Assembly: GCF_004345645.1 (NCBI RefSeq)
Contig: NZ_SLWS01000002.1
Location: forward strand, 1,269,245-1,333,244
Origin: Actinocrispum wychmicini
GTDB lineage: Bacteria > Actinomycetota > Actinomycetes > Mycobacteriales > Pseudonocardiaceae
Direction: 5' to 3'
Length of the DNA stretch: 64,000 nucleotides
Position numbers and translations under genes: made by a program. Position 1 is the stretch's first letter. The number at the start of each line of letters is the position of its first letter. Below are positions 24,281-33,929 of the stretch, one piece after another. Below the pieces are notes generated by a model. The model was not told where the DNA came from. It searched no databases and saw only the letters and a list, made by a program, of their open reading frames with translations.

Positions 24281-27200
24281 TCAGCCGCCTCCTTGCCCCG
24301 GTGTCGGCGACGGCGGCGGGCCGCTCTGCGACGAGGGTGGCGGGGCGGAGGAGGGTGGAGGTGCCGCGGCTTTCGCCGCGTCGAACCGCTTGGTCGCGGC
24401 GTCGAGGTCTTCGAGCGCCTTGCCGATGTCACCGAGGCTGCCGCCCTGTTGCGCGGTGTGCAGCTTGGCGATGGCCGCGCTGATGTCCGCGATGGCCGCG
24501 TTCAGCTCGGGCGTGTTGCCGGAGTTCTGCTGCGCCGGCGGCGGTGCCGCGGTCGACGTCCCGGTGTCCGTTGTGCCGTTGTTGTCGCCCGGCTTTGTGG
24601 TGTTCTGGCCGCTGCCCGGCCCGAAGACCTGGTCGAGCGCGGCGTCCAGGGTGGGCGCGAAGCCGACCTTGCCCTTGTAGGACACCAGGATCCGGGCCAA
24701 CTGCGGGAAGGCGTTGATGTCCTTCTGTTTCAGGTAGATCGGCTCGATGTACACCAGTCCGCCGCCGACCGGGAGGGTCAGCAGGTTGCCGTACTGGATG
24801 TCGGTTCCAGGGTTCTGGAACAGGGTTCTGTCCTTTGCGAACGCGTCCGTGATGCGGAACTGGTTCTGCACCTGGATGGGTCCGGGGATGGTGTCGCCCT
24901 CGGTGGGTAGTCGGAGCACGGTGAAGTGTCCGTATGTGCCCGGGTCGGACGACACGGAGATCCACGACGCCAGGAACTGCTGTTTCAACGAGTTCAGCGC
25001 GCTGATGACCTGGAACGTCGGCTGGCTCTGGCCGGGCGCCTTGGCCAGTACGTAGTACGGCGGCTGCTTGGCCGCGTTGCCGCTCGGGTCGAGTCCGCCT
25101 TCCCTGGTGGGGTCGGCCGGCACGTCCCAGAAGGTCTGCGCGGAGAAGAACTCCTGCGGCGTCTTCACGTGGTACTTGGCGAGCAGCTCACGCTGCACCT
25201 TGAACAGGTCCTCCGGGTACCGGAAGTGCGCGCTCAGTTCCGGCGAGACCGCGCTCTTGGGCTGGACCGTCCCGGGGAACACGCTCGACCACGCCTTGAG
25301 AACCGGGTCGTTTTCGTCGATGCCGTACAACGTCACGGTGCCGTCGAACGCGTCGACAGTCGCCTTCACGGAGTTGCGGATGTACCCGATCTTGCGGTCC
25401 TGCTGCTGGCGGGCCACGCCGGTCAGCGAGTCGTTGGTCACCTGGCCGAACGAGGTGGACTGGGCGTACGGGTAGTTGTCCAGAGTGGTGTATCCGTCGA
25501 CGATCCACAGGATCCGGCCCTTGACCACGGCCGGGTACGGGTCGGTGTCCAGGGTCAGCCACGGCGCGGCTTTGGCGACCCGGTCCCGCGGGTTCCGGTT
25601 GTACATGATCTTCGAGCCGTCGCTGATGCCGCTGTTGAACAGGATGTTGCGCTCGCCGTAGTACGCGGCGAACACCAACCGGTTGAACCAGCTGTCGATC
25701 GACACGCCGCCTGTGCCCTTGTACAGGTAGCTCCGGTCGGTCGGGGTGTCGTACTCGCCAGGCGCCTGTCCCCCTGTGCCGCCGACGATCGCGTACTCGG
25801 TCCCCAGTTCGCCGTAGTAGACCCGCGGCTCGGTGACCGGGATGTCCATGTGCTGCTTGGAGTTGATGGCGTTGAGGTCGCTCACCGAGAAGATCGGGTA
25901 GCCGCCCTGGGTGCTGTTGGTGGGATCGGTCGACGGCGCGCGGTCGATCTTGTTGGCCTGCGCGGCGACGAACCCGTTGCCGTGCGTGTAGACCATGTAC
26001 TTGTTGATCCACGTGTTCTGGCTGTCGGTCAGGCCGGACGACTTCACCTCGCGGGCGGAGACGATGTACTCCTGCTCCTTGCCGTCCACTATGTACCGGT
26101 CGATGTCCAGCTTGTCCGGGAAGCCGTAGAAGTTGGCGCGGGCCTCCTTCTGGTTGAACGTGGTCGACACGATGCTCGGGTCGAGCAGCCGGACGTTCGG
26201 GATCGTGCCGGTGTCGTTGCGGATCTGCTGGTCGGCGCCTGCGGTCGCGTTGTTGTGGTACTCGTCCACTGAGATCTTGTCGTCGGTCAGCCCGAACGCC
26301 TGTTTCGTACCGTTGAGGTTCCGTTCGATCGACGTGGCCTCTTTCTCGTTGGCGTTCGGCTTGACCGAGAACTGGTCGAGCACGGCCGGCCAGGCGGCGC
26401 CGACGAGGAGCCCGGAAAGGACGAGCAGCACCAACGCGATCGCCGGCAGCTGCAGGTTGCGCAGGAACGCACCGACGAAGAACGCGATCGCACAGAAGAT
26501 CGCGATGGACATCAGGATGAGCTTGGCCGGCATGACCGCTTTGAGGTCGGTGTACGAGGCACCGGTGAACAGGTCGTTGCGGCCGGACCAGAGCAGCGTG
26601 TACCGGTCGAAGAACAGGTCGATCCCGTAGACCAGGATGAACAGTCCGGCGACAGTGGACAGGTGCACCCGGGCCGGGCCGGACAGCTGGCCGCCCCGGC
26701 CAGCGAGGCGGATGCCGCCGAACAGGTAGTGCGTCACGACGGCGCCGATGAAGGCGATCACGAGCGCGACGTAGAACCAGCCGATCAGCCATTCGTAGAA
26801 CGGCAGCTTGAACGCGTAGAACCCGATGTCGAGGTTGAACTGCGGGTCGGTCTGCCCGAACGGGACGGAGTGGATCAGCAGCTGGATCTTCTGCCAGTCG
26901 CCCTGGCCGCTCCACCCGGCGATGACGCCGACGATGACGGGCAGGCCGATGCCGAACAGCCGGAGCCGCTGGACGATGGTCGAGCGGTAGCGGGCGAGCG
27001 GGTCCTCAGTGCCGGACACCGGCACGAACACGGGCCGTGTCCGGTACGCGATGGTCAGGCTGATCGCGAGCAGCCCGCCGACGAAGACCGCGATGGCGAA
27101 GAACAACCCGATCCTGGTGAGGACCTGGGTGGTGAACACCGAGCGGAACCCCACCTCGCCGAACCACAGCCAGTCGACGTACGTGTCGAGCAACCGGGAG

Positions 27201-27298
27201 CCGACAAGGAGGACGAGGACGATCACCGCCGCGATGATCAGCAGGATGCGGCTGCGGCGAGACAACTTCGGCAAGCCGATCGAGGGCCGAGAGGCCAC
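24281..27298 (-). CDS. UPF0182 family integral membrane protein
   Basis: 1005 residues from GTG 27298, which has GGAG nine bases upstream; an in-frame ATG at 27328 is the alternative. The N-terminal third has seven or so membrane helices (LLIIAAVIVLVLLVGSRLLD first), the next two thirds are extracytoplasmic, and the C-terminus is a low-complexity Pro/Ser/Gly tail. The pattern (for example VDWLWFGEVGFRSVFTTQVL) is characteristic of the actinobacterial UPF0182 family, whose member in M. tuberculosis is Rv3193c. Function is unknown. Gene order with the YlbL-like and zincin genes matches mycobacteria. Confidence 0.93.
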   Translation of the reverse strand: MASRPSIGLPKLSRRSRILLIIAAVIVLVLLVGSRLLDTYVDWLWFGEVGFRSVFTTQVLTRIGLFFAIAVFVGGLLAISLTIAYRTRPVFVPVSGTEDPLARYRSTIVQRLRLFGIGLPVIVGVIAGWSGQGDWQKIQLLIHSVPFGQTDPQFNLDIGFYAFKLPFYEWLIGWFYVALVIAFIGAVVTHYLFGGIRLAGRGGQLSGPARVHLSTVAGLFILVYGIDLFFDRYTLLWSGRNDLFTGASYTDLKAVMPAKLILMSIAIFCAIAFFVGAFLRNLQLPAIALVLLVLSGLLVGAAWPAVLDQFSVKPNANEKEATSIERNLNGTKQAFGLTDDKISVDEYHNNATAGADQQIRNDTGTIPNVRLLDPSIVSTTFNQKEARANFYGFPDKLDIDRYIVDGKEQEYIVSAREVKSSGLTDSQNTWINKYMVYTHGNGFVAAQANKIDRAPSTDPTNSTQGGYPIFSVSDLNAINSKQHMDIPVTEPRVYYGELGTEYAIVGGTGGQAPGEYDTPTDRSYLYKGTGGVSIDSWFNRLVFAAYYGERNILFNSGISDGSKIMYNRNPRDRVAKAAPWLTLDTDPYPAVVKGRILWIVDGYTTLDNYPYAQSTSFGQVTNDSLTGVARQQQDRKIGYIRNSVKATVDAFDGTVTLYGIDENDPVLKAWSSVFPGTVQPKSAVSPELSAHFRYPEDLFKVQRELLAKYHVKTPQEFFSAQTFWDVPADPTREGGLDPSGNAAKQPPYYVLAKAPGQSQPTFQVISALNSLKQQFLASWISVSSDPGTYGHFTVLRLPTEGDTIPGPIQVQNQFRITDAFAKDRTLFQNPGTDIQYGNLLTLPVGGGLVYIEPIYLKQKDINAFPQLARILVSYKGKVGFAPTLDAALDQVFGPGSGQNTTKPGDNNGTTDTGTSTAAPPPAQQNSGNTPELNAAIADISAAIAKLHTAQQGGSLGDIGKALEDLDAATKRFDAAKAAAPPPSSAPPPSSQSGPPPSPTPGQGGG

Positions 27299-27421
27299 TG
27301 GACACGCTCCTGGTGTAGCGATCTTCATTCGGGCGGACAGCCGCCCGCTCGACAGCCATCCCAGATGTCCAACTCTACGGACGGTGTTCCGGTTCCCGAC
27401 TCGGGGCGCCCGGATGGGAGC

Positions 27422-27940
27422 ATGGGCGCCGTGTCGAGCACCGAGCGTTCCGTCGATCTCCCGTCGCTGGCCAAGGAGGTCGAGAGCTTCGTCGGCGCGG
27501 CCGGCTGGGACCAGCCGCCCCAGCTGTTCGCCCTGGTCCCCACGGCCGATCTGCTGGCGGCCCAGCCCGACCTGGCCGGCCAGCTGGACCCGGGCGCGGC
27601 ACTGACGCCGATCGCGCAGGACGAGCTTCCTGAGGGTGATCTCAGCAAAGCCCTCGCGGAGATCATGTGGCCGCCCGCGGTGCACGGCTGCGCGCTGGTG
27701 CAGGAGATAGTGGTGCTGCCGCCGGCGGCCGAGGCGGAACTGGCCGACGAACACGACGAGACCAGGCTGCGCCAGTTGGCCATTGACCATCCGGAGCGCC
27801 AGGAGGCCCGCCTGGTGGCCGCGGTGCTGAGAACCGGCGACCGCGCGTGCGTGATGCGGTTGCGCGACCACGAGGACCTGCTGACCGGCCCGGACCTGGC
27901 GTCGAACCTGACGGCGGCCCTCAGCGCCACCTTCGACTGA
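27422..27940 (+). CDS. PPA1309-family protein
   Basis: 172 residues, acidic, soluble, with no transmembrane segment. The segments SLAKEVESFVGAAGWDQPPQ and MWPPAVHGCALVQEIVVLPP, followed by HPERQEARLVAAVLRTGDRA, match a conserved actinobacterial family known as PPA1309 (its mycobacterial neighbour lies at the same spot beside UPF0182 and the PDZ protease). No activity is established. It converges on the protease gene with a 6-bp gap. Confidence 0.85.
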   Translation: MGAVSSTERSVDLPSLAKEVESFVGAAGWDQPPQLFALVPTADLLAAQPDLAGQLDPGAALTPIAQDELPEGDLSKALAEIMWPPAVHGCALVQEIVVLPPAAEAELADEHDETRLRQLAIDHPERQEARLVAAVLRTGDRACVMRLRDHEDLLTGPDLASNLTAALSATFD

Positions 27941-27946
27941 GCGCCG

Positions 27947-29014
27947 TCAGCAACCGGGGACCGGCTTGCCCGCCTTGAGGTCCTTGAGTGCCTGCACGGC
28001 CCCGGCCAGGGTGTCCACCTTGACCAGCTGCAGGCCGGCCGGCGGGTTGCCCATCGCCTCCGCGCAGTTGTCCTTCGGCACGAGGAACACCTTGGCGCCG
28101 TCCTCGGCCGCGGCGACCAGCTTGAACGGGATCCCGCCGATCTGCCCGACGTTGCCCCTGGGGTCGATCTCGCCGGTGCCGGCGATCGGCCGGCCGCCGG
28201 CCAGGTCGTCGCCGGTCAGCCGGTCCACGATGGCCAGCGAGAAGATCAGCCCGGCCGAGGGTCCGCCGACGTCCTGCAGGTGGATCGTGGTCTTGAACGG
28301 CACGTCCGCGCGGTCGACCGCGCTGATCCCCATGAACCCCTGGTCGCGGTCGGTCGCCTTGCCCAGGGTCAGCGACAGGGTCTGCCGGGCGCCGCCGCGT
28401 TCCAGCACGACCTGGATGACCTGGCCGGGCCGGGTGTCCCTGACCGAGTTCACCACGTCGTCCTGCTGGTGGACGTCGTGCCCGTTGACCGTGATCAGCT
28501 TGTCGCCCGGCTTGATCACCTGGTCCGCGGGCGCGCCCTGGGTGACCTGGTTGACGATCACCTTGACCGGGTTGCCGAGGTAGCGCAGCGCGGCGACCTC
28601 GGCGTCGCTCTGCGAGTCCTGGAACAGCTGGACGTTCTGCTTCTGGACGTCGTCCTCGGTCTGGCCCGGCTTGATGTACTCCTCGCGCGGCGCGAGCGCG
28701 TAGCGGCCGCTGACCCACAGGCCGAACGCGCCGAACAGCGTGACGTCACGCTTCAGCGAAACGGTCGTCATCCGCAGCTGCCCGGTGGTCGGGTACGTCT
28801 TGGTGCCCTCCACCTGGACGATCTCGGTGCCGTTGACCTCGCTGAGCGTGTCGTACGTCGGTCCGGGGCCGAGCGCCACGAACGGGACGGGCACGAGCGC
28901 GCCAAGGATCGCCAGCACGATCACGATCAGAATGCTCAGCAGCACCGTCCACCCGCGGCGGCTCAGCTGCCAGCGCTCGTCCCGAGCTGGGGCCTGTTCG
29001 CTGGGAGTACTCAC
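27947..29014 (-). CDS. PDZ-domain Lon-like serine protease (YlbL type)
   Basis: 355 residues. One membrane helix (about 22-44), a PDZ domain in the middle (about 155-225, VTQGAPADQVIKPGDKLITV) and a C-terminal Lon/S16-type protease domain. The catalytic Ser is in GGPSAGLIF (about 270) and Lys in GGIPFKLVAAAEDGAKVF (about 313), so an active Ser-Lys dyad is expected on the outer face of the membrane. It matches M. tuberculosis Rv3194c and B. subtilis YlbL in layout. Begins at GTG. Confidence 0.92.
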   Translation of the reverse strand: MSTPSEQAPARDERWQLSRRGWTVLLSILIVIVLAILGALVPVPFVALGPGPTYDTLSEVNGTEIVQVEGTKTYPTTGQLRMTTVSLKRDVTLFGAFGLWVSGRYALAPREEYIKPGQTEDDVQKQNVQLFQDSQSDAEVAALRYLGNPVKVIVNQVTQGAPADQVIKPGDKLITVNGHDVHQQDDVVNSVRDTRPGQVIQVVLERGGARQTLSLTLGKATDRDQGFMGISAVDRADVPFKTTIHLQDVGGPSAGLIFSLAIVDRLTGDDLAGGRPIAGTGEIDPRGNVGQIGGIPFKLVAAAEDGAKVFLVPKDNCAEAMGNPPAGLQLVKVDTLAGAVQALKDLKAGKPVPGC

Positions 29015-29058
29015 GAGGCCACAGCCTACGACCAGGCCACGCCGCGTACCGTGGAGGT

Positions 29059-30354
29059 ATGAACGACCTCCCCTTCGGCTTCAACTTGCCGGAGCCCAAC
29101 GACGGCGACAAGAACGATCCCGCCAAGAAGAACACGCCGGGCGGAGGTCAGGAGAATCCGTTCGGCCAGCTCGGGGAGATGCTCAGCCAACTCGGCCAGA
29201 TGCTCAGCCAGGCCGGGAACTCGACCGGGCCGGTCAACTACGACCTGGCCAAGCAGATCGCGATGCAGCGACTGGCCGAGACCGAGCCGGCCGGCGCCGA
29301 GTCGCCTGAGGCGGTCGCCGACGCCGCCCGGCTGGCCGAGCTGTGGCTGGACGCGGTGACGATCCTGCCGGCCGGCGCCACGTCGACCAGGTCGTGGACG
29401 GCCAAGGACTGGGTGGAGAAGACCCTGCCGACCTGGCAGCGGCTGTGCGACCCGGTGGCCCGCCGGATGTCCGGCGCGTGGGTGGACGCACTGCCGAGCG
29501 AGGCCAAGGAGGCGGCTGGCCCGCTGCTGTCCATGGTCGGCCAGATGGGCGGCATGGCGTTCGGGTCTCAGTTGGGTAACGCTCTCGCACAGCTCGGCGC
29601 CGAAGTTCTCACATCGACCGATATCGGGCTGCCGCTCGGCCCGGAGGCGGTCGGCGCCCTGCTGCCGGTGAACATCTCGAAGTTCAGCGAGGGCCTGGAG
29701 CGGCCCGCCAGCGAGGTCCTCGTCTTCCTCGCCGCGCGCGAGGCCGCGCACCAACGCCTGTTCGCTCACGTTCCGTGGCTACGGCAGCGCCTGCTGGCGA
29801 CGGTCGAGGAGTTCGCCCGCGGCATCACGGTCGACACGTCCGCACTCGAACAACTGACCGCCCAGGTCGACCCGGCCAACCCACAGTCGATCGAGCAGGT
29901 CATGCAGTCCGGCATGTTCGAGCCGCAGACCACACCGGAGCAGGAGGTCGCGCTGGCCCGGTTGGAGACCTTGCTCGCGCTGGTCGAAGGCTGGGTGGAC
30001 GTGGTGGTCGCGGACGCGGTGGCCGACCGGCTGCCGGGTGCGGACGCCCTGCGTGAGACGCTCCGCCGCCGGCGCGCCTCAGGTGGCCCGGCCGAGCAGA
30101 CGTTCGCCACCCTGGTCGGGCTGGAACTGCGGCCACGCCGGCTGCGAGCGGCCTCCGCCCTGTGGCGTCTGGTCGGCGACAAGCACGGAACCGACGTCCG
30201 GGACGGCATCTGGGCGCACCCCGACCTGGTGCCCACCGCCGAGGACCTGGACGACCCGATGGAGTTCGCCGACCGGCTGGCCGCCGGCGCGACCGAGGAC
30301 CCGATCGCCGAGCTCAAGCGCACCGAAGAAGCCGAGCGCGACGAGGACGAGTGA
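29059..30354 (+). CDS. Zincin-like metallopeptidase (DUF2342 family)
   Basis: 431 residues. The N-terminus is rich in Leu and Gln (GQLGEMLSQLGQMLSQAG). The central region AAREAAHQRLFAHVPWLRQR holds an unusual zincin-type metal site. The family is annotated as zinc-dependent metalloprotease, and M. tuberculosis Rv3195 is its counterpart. Divergent from the YlbL-like gene by 44 bp, as in mycobacteria. Whether it is an active peptidase is unproven; the C-terminus is acidic. Confidence 0.85.
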   Translation: MNDLPFGFNLPEPNDGDKNDPAKKNTPGGGQENPFGQLGEMLSQLGQMLSQAGNSTGPVNYDLAKQIAMQRLAETEPAGAESPEAVADAARLAELWLDAVTILPAGATSTRSWTAKDWVEKTLPTWQRLCDPVARRMSGAWVDALPSEAKEAAGPLLSMVGQMGGMAFGSQLGNALAQLGAEVLTSTDIGLPLGPEAVGALLPVNISKFSEGLERPASEVLVFLAAREAAHQRLFAHVPWLRQRLLATVEEFARGITVDTSALEQLTAQVDPANPQSIEQVMQSGMFEPQTTPEQEVALARLETLLALVEGWVDVVVADAVADRLPGADALRETLRRRRASGGPAEQTFATLVGLELRPRRLRAASALWRLVGDKHGTDVRDGIWAHPDLVPTAEDLDDPMEFADRLAAGATEDPIAELKRTEEAERDEDE

Positions 30355-30467
30355 CGCCGCCGGCGGGGTGACCCCTCGGCCTGCTGCCCGACAGCCACCT
30401 CGCCGCCGGGCGTCACCCCGCCACGGGGTACCCCGTCCCCGCCAGGCGCCCTCGCCACGGGGCGCCC

Positions 30468-30552
30468 CATCGCCACCCGGCACCCATCGCCGCCCGGCAC
30501 CCATCGCCGCCCGGCACCCATCACCACCCGGCACCCATCACCACTGGGTGCC
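30468..30552. repeat. Five-copy 17-bp tandem repeat
   Basis: Five adjacent 17-bp units (CATCGCCGCCCGGCACC and variants) lie in the 469-bp gap between the zincin gene and the YgjP-like gene. Degenerate copies continue to about 30690. Plus-strand G is scarce. The unit length is not a multiple of three and the stretch is not coding. Confidence 0.85.
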
Positions 30553-30766
30553 ACCTCGCCACCTGATACTCGTTACCGCTGGGCACCTTGTCGCTGCCGG
30601 GGCGCCACCTCACCGCCACCCGATCACCGCCTCGCCACCGAGCACCCATCTCTCTACCTGACACCCTGTCACCGCCCGTCACCCCGTGCGCCGAGCCGAC
30701 CCGACCAGATTCCCCACCCTCGCCGACTCAGCGCCCCCGTGCGCTGCCGGCGCACCACACGAACCA

Positions 30767-30796
30767 GGGCGGGCCATCCGGCAAGATGGCCCGCCC
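30767..30796. terminator. Bidirectional terminator hairpin
   Basis: Perfect 12-bp arms GGGCGGGCCATC/GATGGCCCGCCC around a 6-bp loop, between the convergent zincin and YgjP-like genes. Confidence 0.6.
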
Positions 30797-30823
30797 CGAG
30801 CACCAGTGCCCCCGTTCCCCTTC

Positions 30824-31351
30824 TCAGTCGTCCATCGGCCCTGAGCCCGCCGCCGACGCCAGACCTTCGAGGTACCCGATGGCCCGCTCGGTGCGCGGAT
30901 AGCGTTGTACCAGCTCCCAGAACTCCTGGTCATGACCTGGTACCAGCAGGTGCGCCAACTCGTGCACCAGCACGTAGTCCAACACCCACGGCGGCACTGC
31001 CCGCAAGCGCTCGCTGATCCGGATCGTCCGGTCGACGGGCGTGCAGGATGCCCAACGCGTGCGCATGGGTGGCACCCAACGCACGCTCAACGGGACGGCC
31101 ACGCCGTCCAGATGTCGCTCCGACAGCTCCGCACACCTGGCGAGCAGCGCGCTGTCCGACGTCCTGGCCGGAGACCGGCGCTTGGACTCGCTGCGCAGCA
31201 GGCGGCGTTGCATCTCGGCAACCCAATGCGCTTCTTCTTTCTTGGTCATCCGAGCAGGGAGCAGGACGACAAGGGTGTCCCCCTCCCGGTACGCGGTGAC
31301 TGTCCGAGTACGCCGCTTGCTGCGACGTACTTCGACGAGTGGTTCGGCCAC
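30824..31351 (-). CDS. YgjP/M48-like metal-dependent hydrolase
   Basis: 175 residues from a GTG at 31351. The zinc-binding motif HELAH (LDYVLVHELAHLLVPGHDQEF, about 130-150) and a third ligand His in GHDQEFW are visible, as is the WASCTPVDRTIRIS segment typical of the YgjP/WLM-like domain. Metallopeptidase activity is likely but the substrate is unknown. Position between the zincin and the ThiF-like gene fits the conserved actinobacterial block. Confidence 0.85.
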   Translation of the reverse strand: MAEPLVEVRRSKRRTRTVTAYREGDTLVVLLPARMTKKEEAHWVAEMQRRLLRSESKRRSPARTSDSALLARCAELSERHLDGVAVPLSVRWVPPMRTRWASCTPVDRTIRISERLRAVPPWVLDYVLVHELAHLLVPGHDQEFWELVQRYPRTERAIGYLEGLASAAGSGPMDD

Positions 31352-31469
31352 CCGACAACCGTACGACCAACCACCGACAATCCGGGACTCGCCAGGAGGG
31401 TGACCTTCACCCACAGGCCCCTGTGGACAACCGTTTGGCATGTCACGCATCCCTTGCGAGCCTTAAGGT

Positions 31470-32489
31470 ATGTCACATAGTGAGAGCATGCTGCCCCGCC
31501 GACTGAGGTTGCTCGCGGGGCTGCCCGTGCTGCGCCGCGGCGACCACGAGATCCAGCTCGGTCTTGATCCGCGACACGCCGTGGTGATCGAAGGAGTAAC
31601 CAAGACGATCGCGGAGAGTGTTCGCCAGCTGGACGGGCACGCGCACACCCGGCAGCTGCTCGAGCGAACCCCGGAGGCCGACCGGCCGGCGTTGATCTCG
31701 CTGCTGCGCGAGCTGTTCGAGATCGGGATGGTCGAGGACGCGACGGAATCCGGCGCACCCTGCCGACTGACAGCCGACGCCATGACGTGGGCACTGCGCA
31801 CCGGCGGCATTCCGGGCCAGTTGGCCGGTTCGCGCCGTGCCGCGTCCGTGCTGGTGCACGGATCCGGCCGGATCGGAGTCGCGGTCGGCAGCCTGTTGGT
31901 GGCCGCCGGCATCGGCGCGGTCGAGGTGAGCGCCGAAGGACACGTCGCCCCGGAGGACATCGGCTGCGGCTATCTCGACGCCGACCTCGGCACACCGAGG
32001 CGGGTCGCGGCCCGCCGGGCGTTGCAACGGCACGGCGATGTACGCCGGGTGATCAAGCCGAACCTGGTCGTGCTGACCGACTCCGCGGTGCCAGCGCCCG
32101 AGGTGGTCGCCCAGCTGCTGGCCGGTTCGGTCCCCCATCTGGCCGCACGGGTCCGTGAAGGCCTGGGCATCGTCGGGCCGTTCGTCGTTCCCGGCCGCAG
32201 CAGCTGCCTCGGCTGCGCCGACCTGCACCGGGCGGATATCGACCCCAAGTGGCCGACGGTCGCGGCCCAGCTCGTCGGCCGGATCCAGCCGGCCGACCTG
32301 ACCAGCGCGCACGTGACCGCCGCGCTGGCCGCCGAGCAGGTCCTGCAGGCCCTGGCCTGGTTGCCGAACGGTGATCGACTGCCGCCGACGTGGAACACCA
32401 CGATCGAACTGGACCCGTTCCACGGCCGGATCCACCACCGCGACTGGCCACCCCATCCAGCGTGCACGTGTGGCGCGCGACAGCCGTAG
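31470..32489 (+). CDS. ThiF-like / cyclodehydratase E1-like protein
   Basis: 339 residues. A Rossmann nucleotide loop GSGRIGVAVGSLLVAAG (about 130-145) and zinc-site cysteines CLGC (about 250) and CTCGARQ at the C-terminus match the E1/ThiF-like partner proteins used in TOMM (azole-peptide) biosynthesis. No precursor peptide or YcaO protein is seen nearby, so this may instead be the conserved orphan in the AarF-UvrD2 region. An alternative start is the ATG at 31488. The nucleotide-binding fold is sure; activity as an adenylating enzyme is not. Confidence 0.75.
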   Translation: MSHSESMLPRRLRLLAGLPVLRRGDHEIQLGLDPRHAVVIEGVTKTIAESVRQLDGHAHTRQLLERTPEADRPALISLLRELFEIGMVEDATESGAPCRLTADAMTWALRTGGIPGQLAGSRRAASVLVHGSGRIGVAVGSLLVAAGIGAVEVSAEGHVAPEDIGCGYLDADLGTPRRVAARRALQRHGDVRRVIKPNLVVLTDSAVPAPEVVAQLLAGSVPHLAARVREGLGIVGPFVVPGRSSCLGCADLHRADIDPKWPTVAAQLVGRIQPADLTSAHVTAALAAEQVLQALAWLPNGDRLPPTWNTTIELDPFHGRIHHRDWPPHPACTCGARQP

Positions 32490-32547
32490 AACCAGGAAAA
32501 GGCTGCGAAACGGGCACTGGACACGGGAGAATCAGGAAGTGACCGAG

Positions 32548-33849
32548 ATGCCGCGCAAGACCGTCGCCAGGACGGCACGGCTGGCCAGCCTCCCGCTCGG
32601 GGTGGCCGGGCGTGTGGTCGGTGGCTGGGGGAAACGACTTGTCGGCCAGGACGCGGCCGAGGTGAACGCGCAGATGTCCGCCAAGACGGCGGAACAGCTG
32701 TTCGCGGTGCTCGGCCAGCTCAAGGGCGGCGCGATGAAGTTCGGCCAGGCACTGTCCGTCTTCGAGGCGGCGGTGCCGGACGAGATGGCGGCCCCCTACC
32801 GGGAGGCGCTGACGAAGCTGCAGACCGCGGCGCCGCCGATGAGCACACGGGCCGCCCACCGGATGCTCGCCGAACAGCTGGGCCGGTCATGGCGGTCCAG
32901 GTTCCGGGAGTTCTCCGACGAGCCCGCCGCGTCCGCGTCGATCGGTCAGGTGCATCGGGCCATTTGGCACGACGGCCGCGAGGTGGCGGTCAAGGTGCAG
33001 TACCCGGGCGCGGACGAGGCGTTGCTGTCCGACCTGCGGCAGCTGTCCCGGTTCAGCCGGCTGTTCCAGATGCTCGTGCCGGGCACGGAGATCAAGCCGC
33101 TGCTGGCCGAGCTGACCGCGCGGATGTCGGAGGAGTTGGACTACCGCCACGAGGCCGACAACCAGCGGACGGTCGCGGCGGCGTTCGACGGCGACGAGCA
33201 CTTCCTGGTGCCCAAGATCATCGCGAGCGCGCCGAAGGTCCTGGTCAGCGAGTGGGTCGACGGCATGCCGCTGGCCTCGATCATCCGGGACGGCGAGAAG
33301 GAGCTGCGCGACCGCGTCGGGTACCTGCTGGCCGAGTTCCACTACTCGGCCCCTGCCCGCGCGGGCATGCTGCACGCGGACCCGCACCCGGGGAACTTCA
33401 TGCTGGTGGCCGACGGCCGGATGTGCGTCATCGACTTCGGCGGGGTGGCCAAGCTGCCGGACGGGTTACCCGCGCCGTTGGGCCGACTGATGCGGTTCGC
33501 CATGGAAGGCGATTCCGAGAAGCTGTTCGAGACCCTCCGCGCGGAGGGTTTCGTCCCGCCGGGCGCCAAAGTACCCGCCGAACACGTGCGGGCCTACCTG
33601 GCGCCGTTCGTGGAACCGTTGCTGTCCGAGAAGTTCCACTTCACCAGGCGGTGGATGCAGAAGCAGGCGGAGCGCGTCGGCGACCTGGGCGGGCAGGACT
33701 TCCGGACCGGCCGGTCGCTGAACCTGCCACCGCAGTACCTGTTGATCCAGCGGGTGCTGGCCGGCTCGACGGGCATTCTCTGTCAACTGGACGCGGAACT
33801 CCCGGCCAAGGAGATCGTGGAACGCTGGCAACCGGGTTTCGCCGCCTGA
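32548..33849 (+). CDS. ABC1/AarF (UbiB) family kinase-like protein
   Basis: 433 residues. ADCK/UbiB-type features are all present: the N-terminal QLKGGAMKFGQALSVFE segment, the Ala-rich ASASIGQVH loop, the lysine of AVKVQYPGAD, the EELDYRHEADNQ motif, the catalytic HADPHPGNFML and VIDFGGVAKL (DFG). The family are atypical kinases linked to quinone or lipid metabolism, and M. tuberculosis Rv3197 is the neighbour of whiB7 there as well. The ATG at 32548 is used because AGGA is 10 bases upstream; GTG 32539 is possible. Confidence 0.92.
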   Translation: MPRKTVARTARLASLPLGVAGRVVGGWGKRLVGQDAAEVNAQMSAKTAEQLFAVLGQLKGGAMKFGQALSVFEAAVPDEMAAPYREALTKLQTAAPPMSTRAAHRMLAEQLGRSWRSRFREFSDEPAASASIGQVHRAIWHDGREVAVKVQYPGADEALLSDLRQLSRFSRLFQMLVPGTEIKPLLAELTARMSEELDYRHEADNQRTVAAAFDGDEHFLVPKIIASAPKVLVSEWVDGMPLASIIRDGEKELRDRVGYLLAEFHYSAPARAGMLHADPHPGNFMLVADGRMCVIDFGGVAKLPDGLPAPLGRLMRFAMEGDSEKLFETLRAEGFVPPGAKVPAEHVRAYLAPFVEPLLSEKFHFTRRWMQKQAERVGDLGGQDFRTGRSLNLPPQYLLIQRVLAGSTGILCQLDAELPAKEIVERWQPGFAA

Positions 33850-33929
33850 ATACCACTCGCACAGCCGAGTTATCCACAGGCTGACAAGCCCTCTGGCCCC
33901 ACCGTGCCCATCCTTGGCACAGTCGAAGC

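Noticed and set aside
33870..33878. DnaA box TTATCCACA, with another TTGTCCACA-type site at 31422-31430
   Set aside because: Isolated boxes are expected by chance in this length; no cluster, AT-rich unwinding region or dnaA/dnaN genes support an origin.
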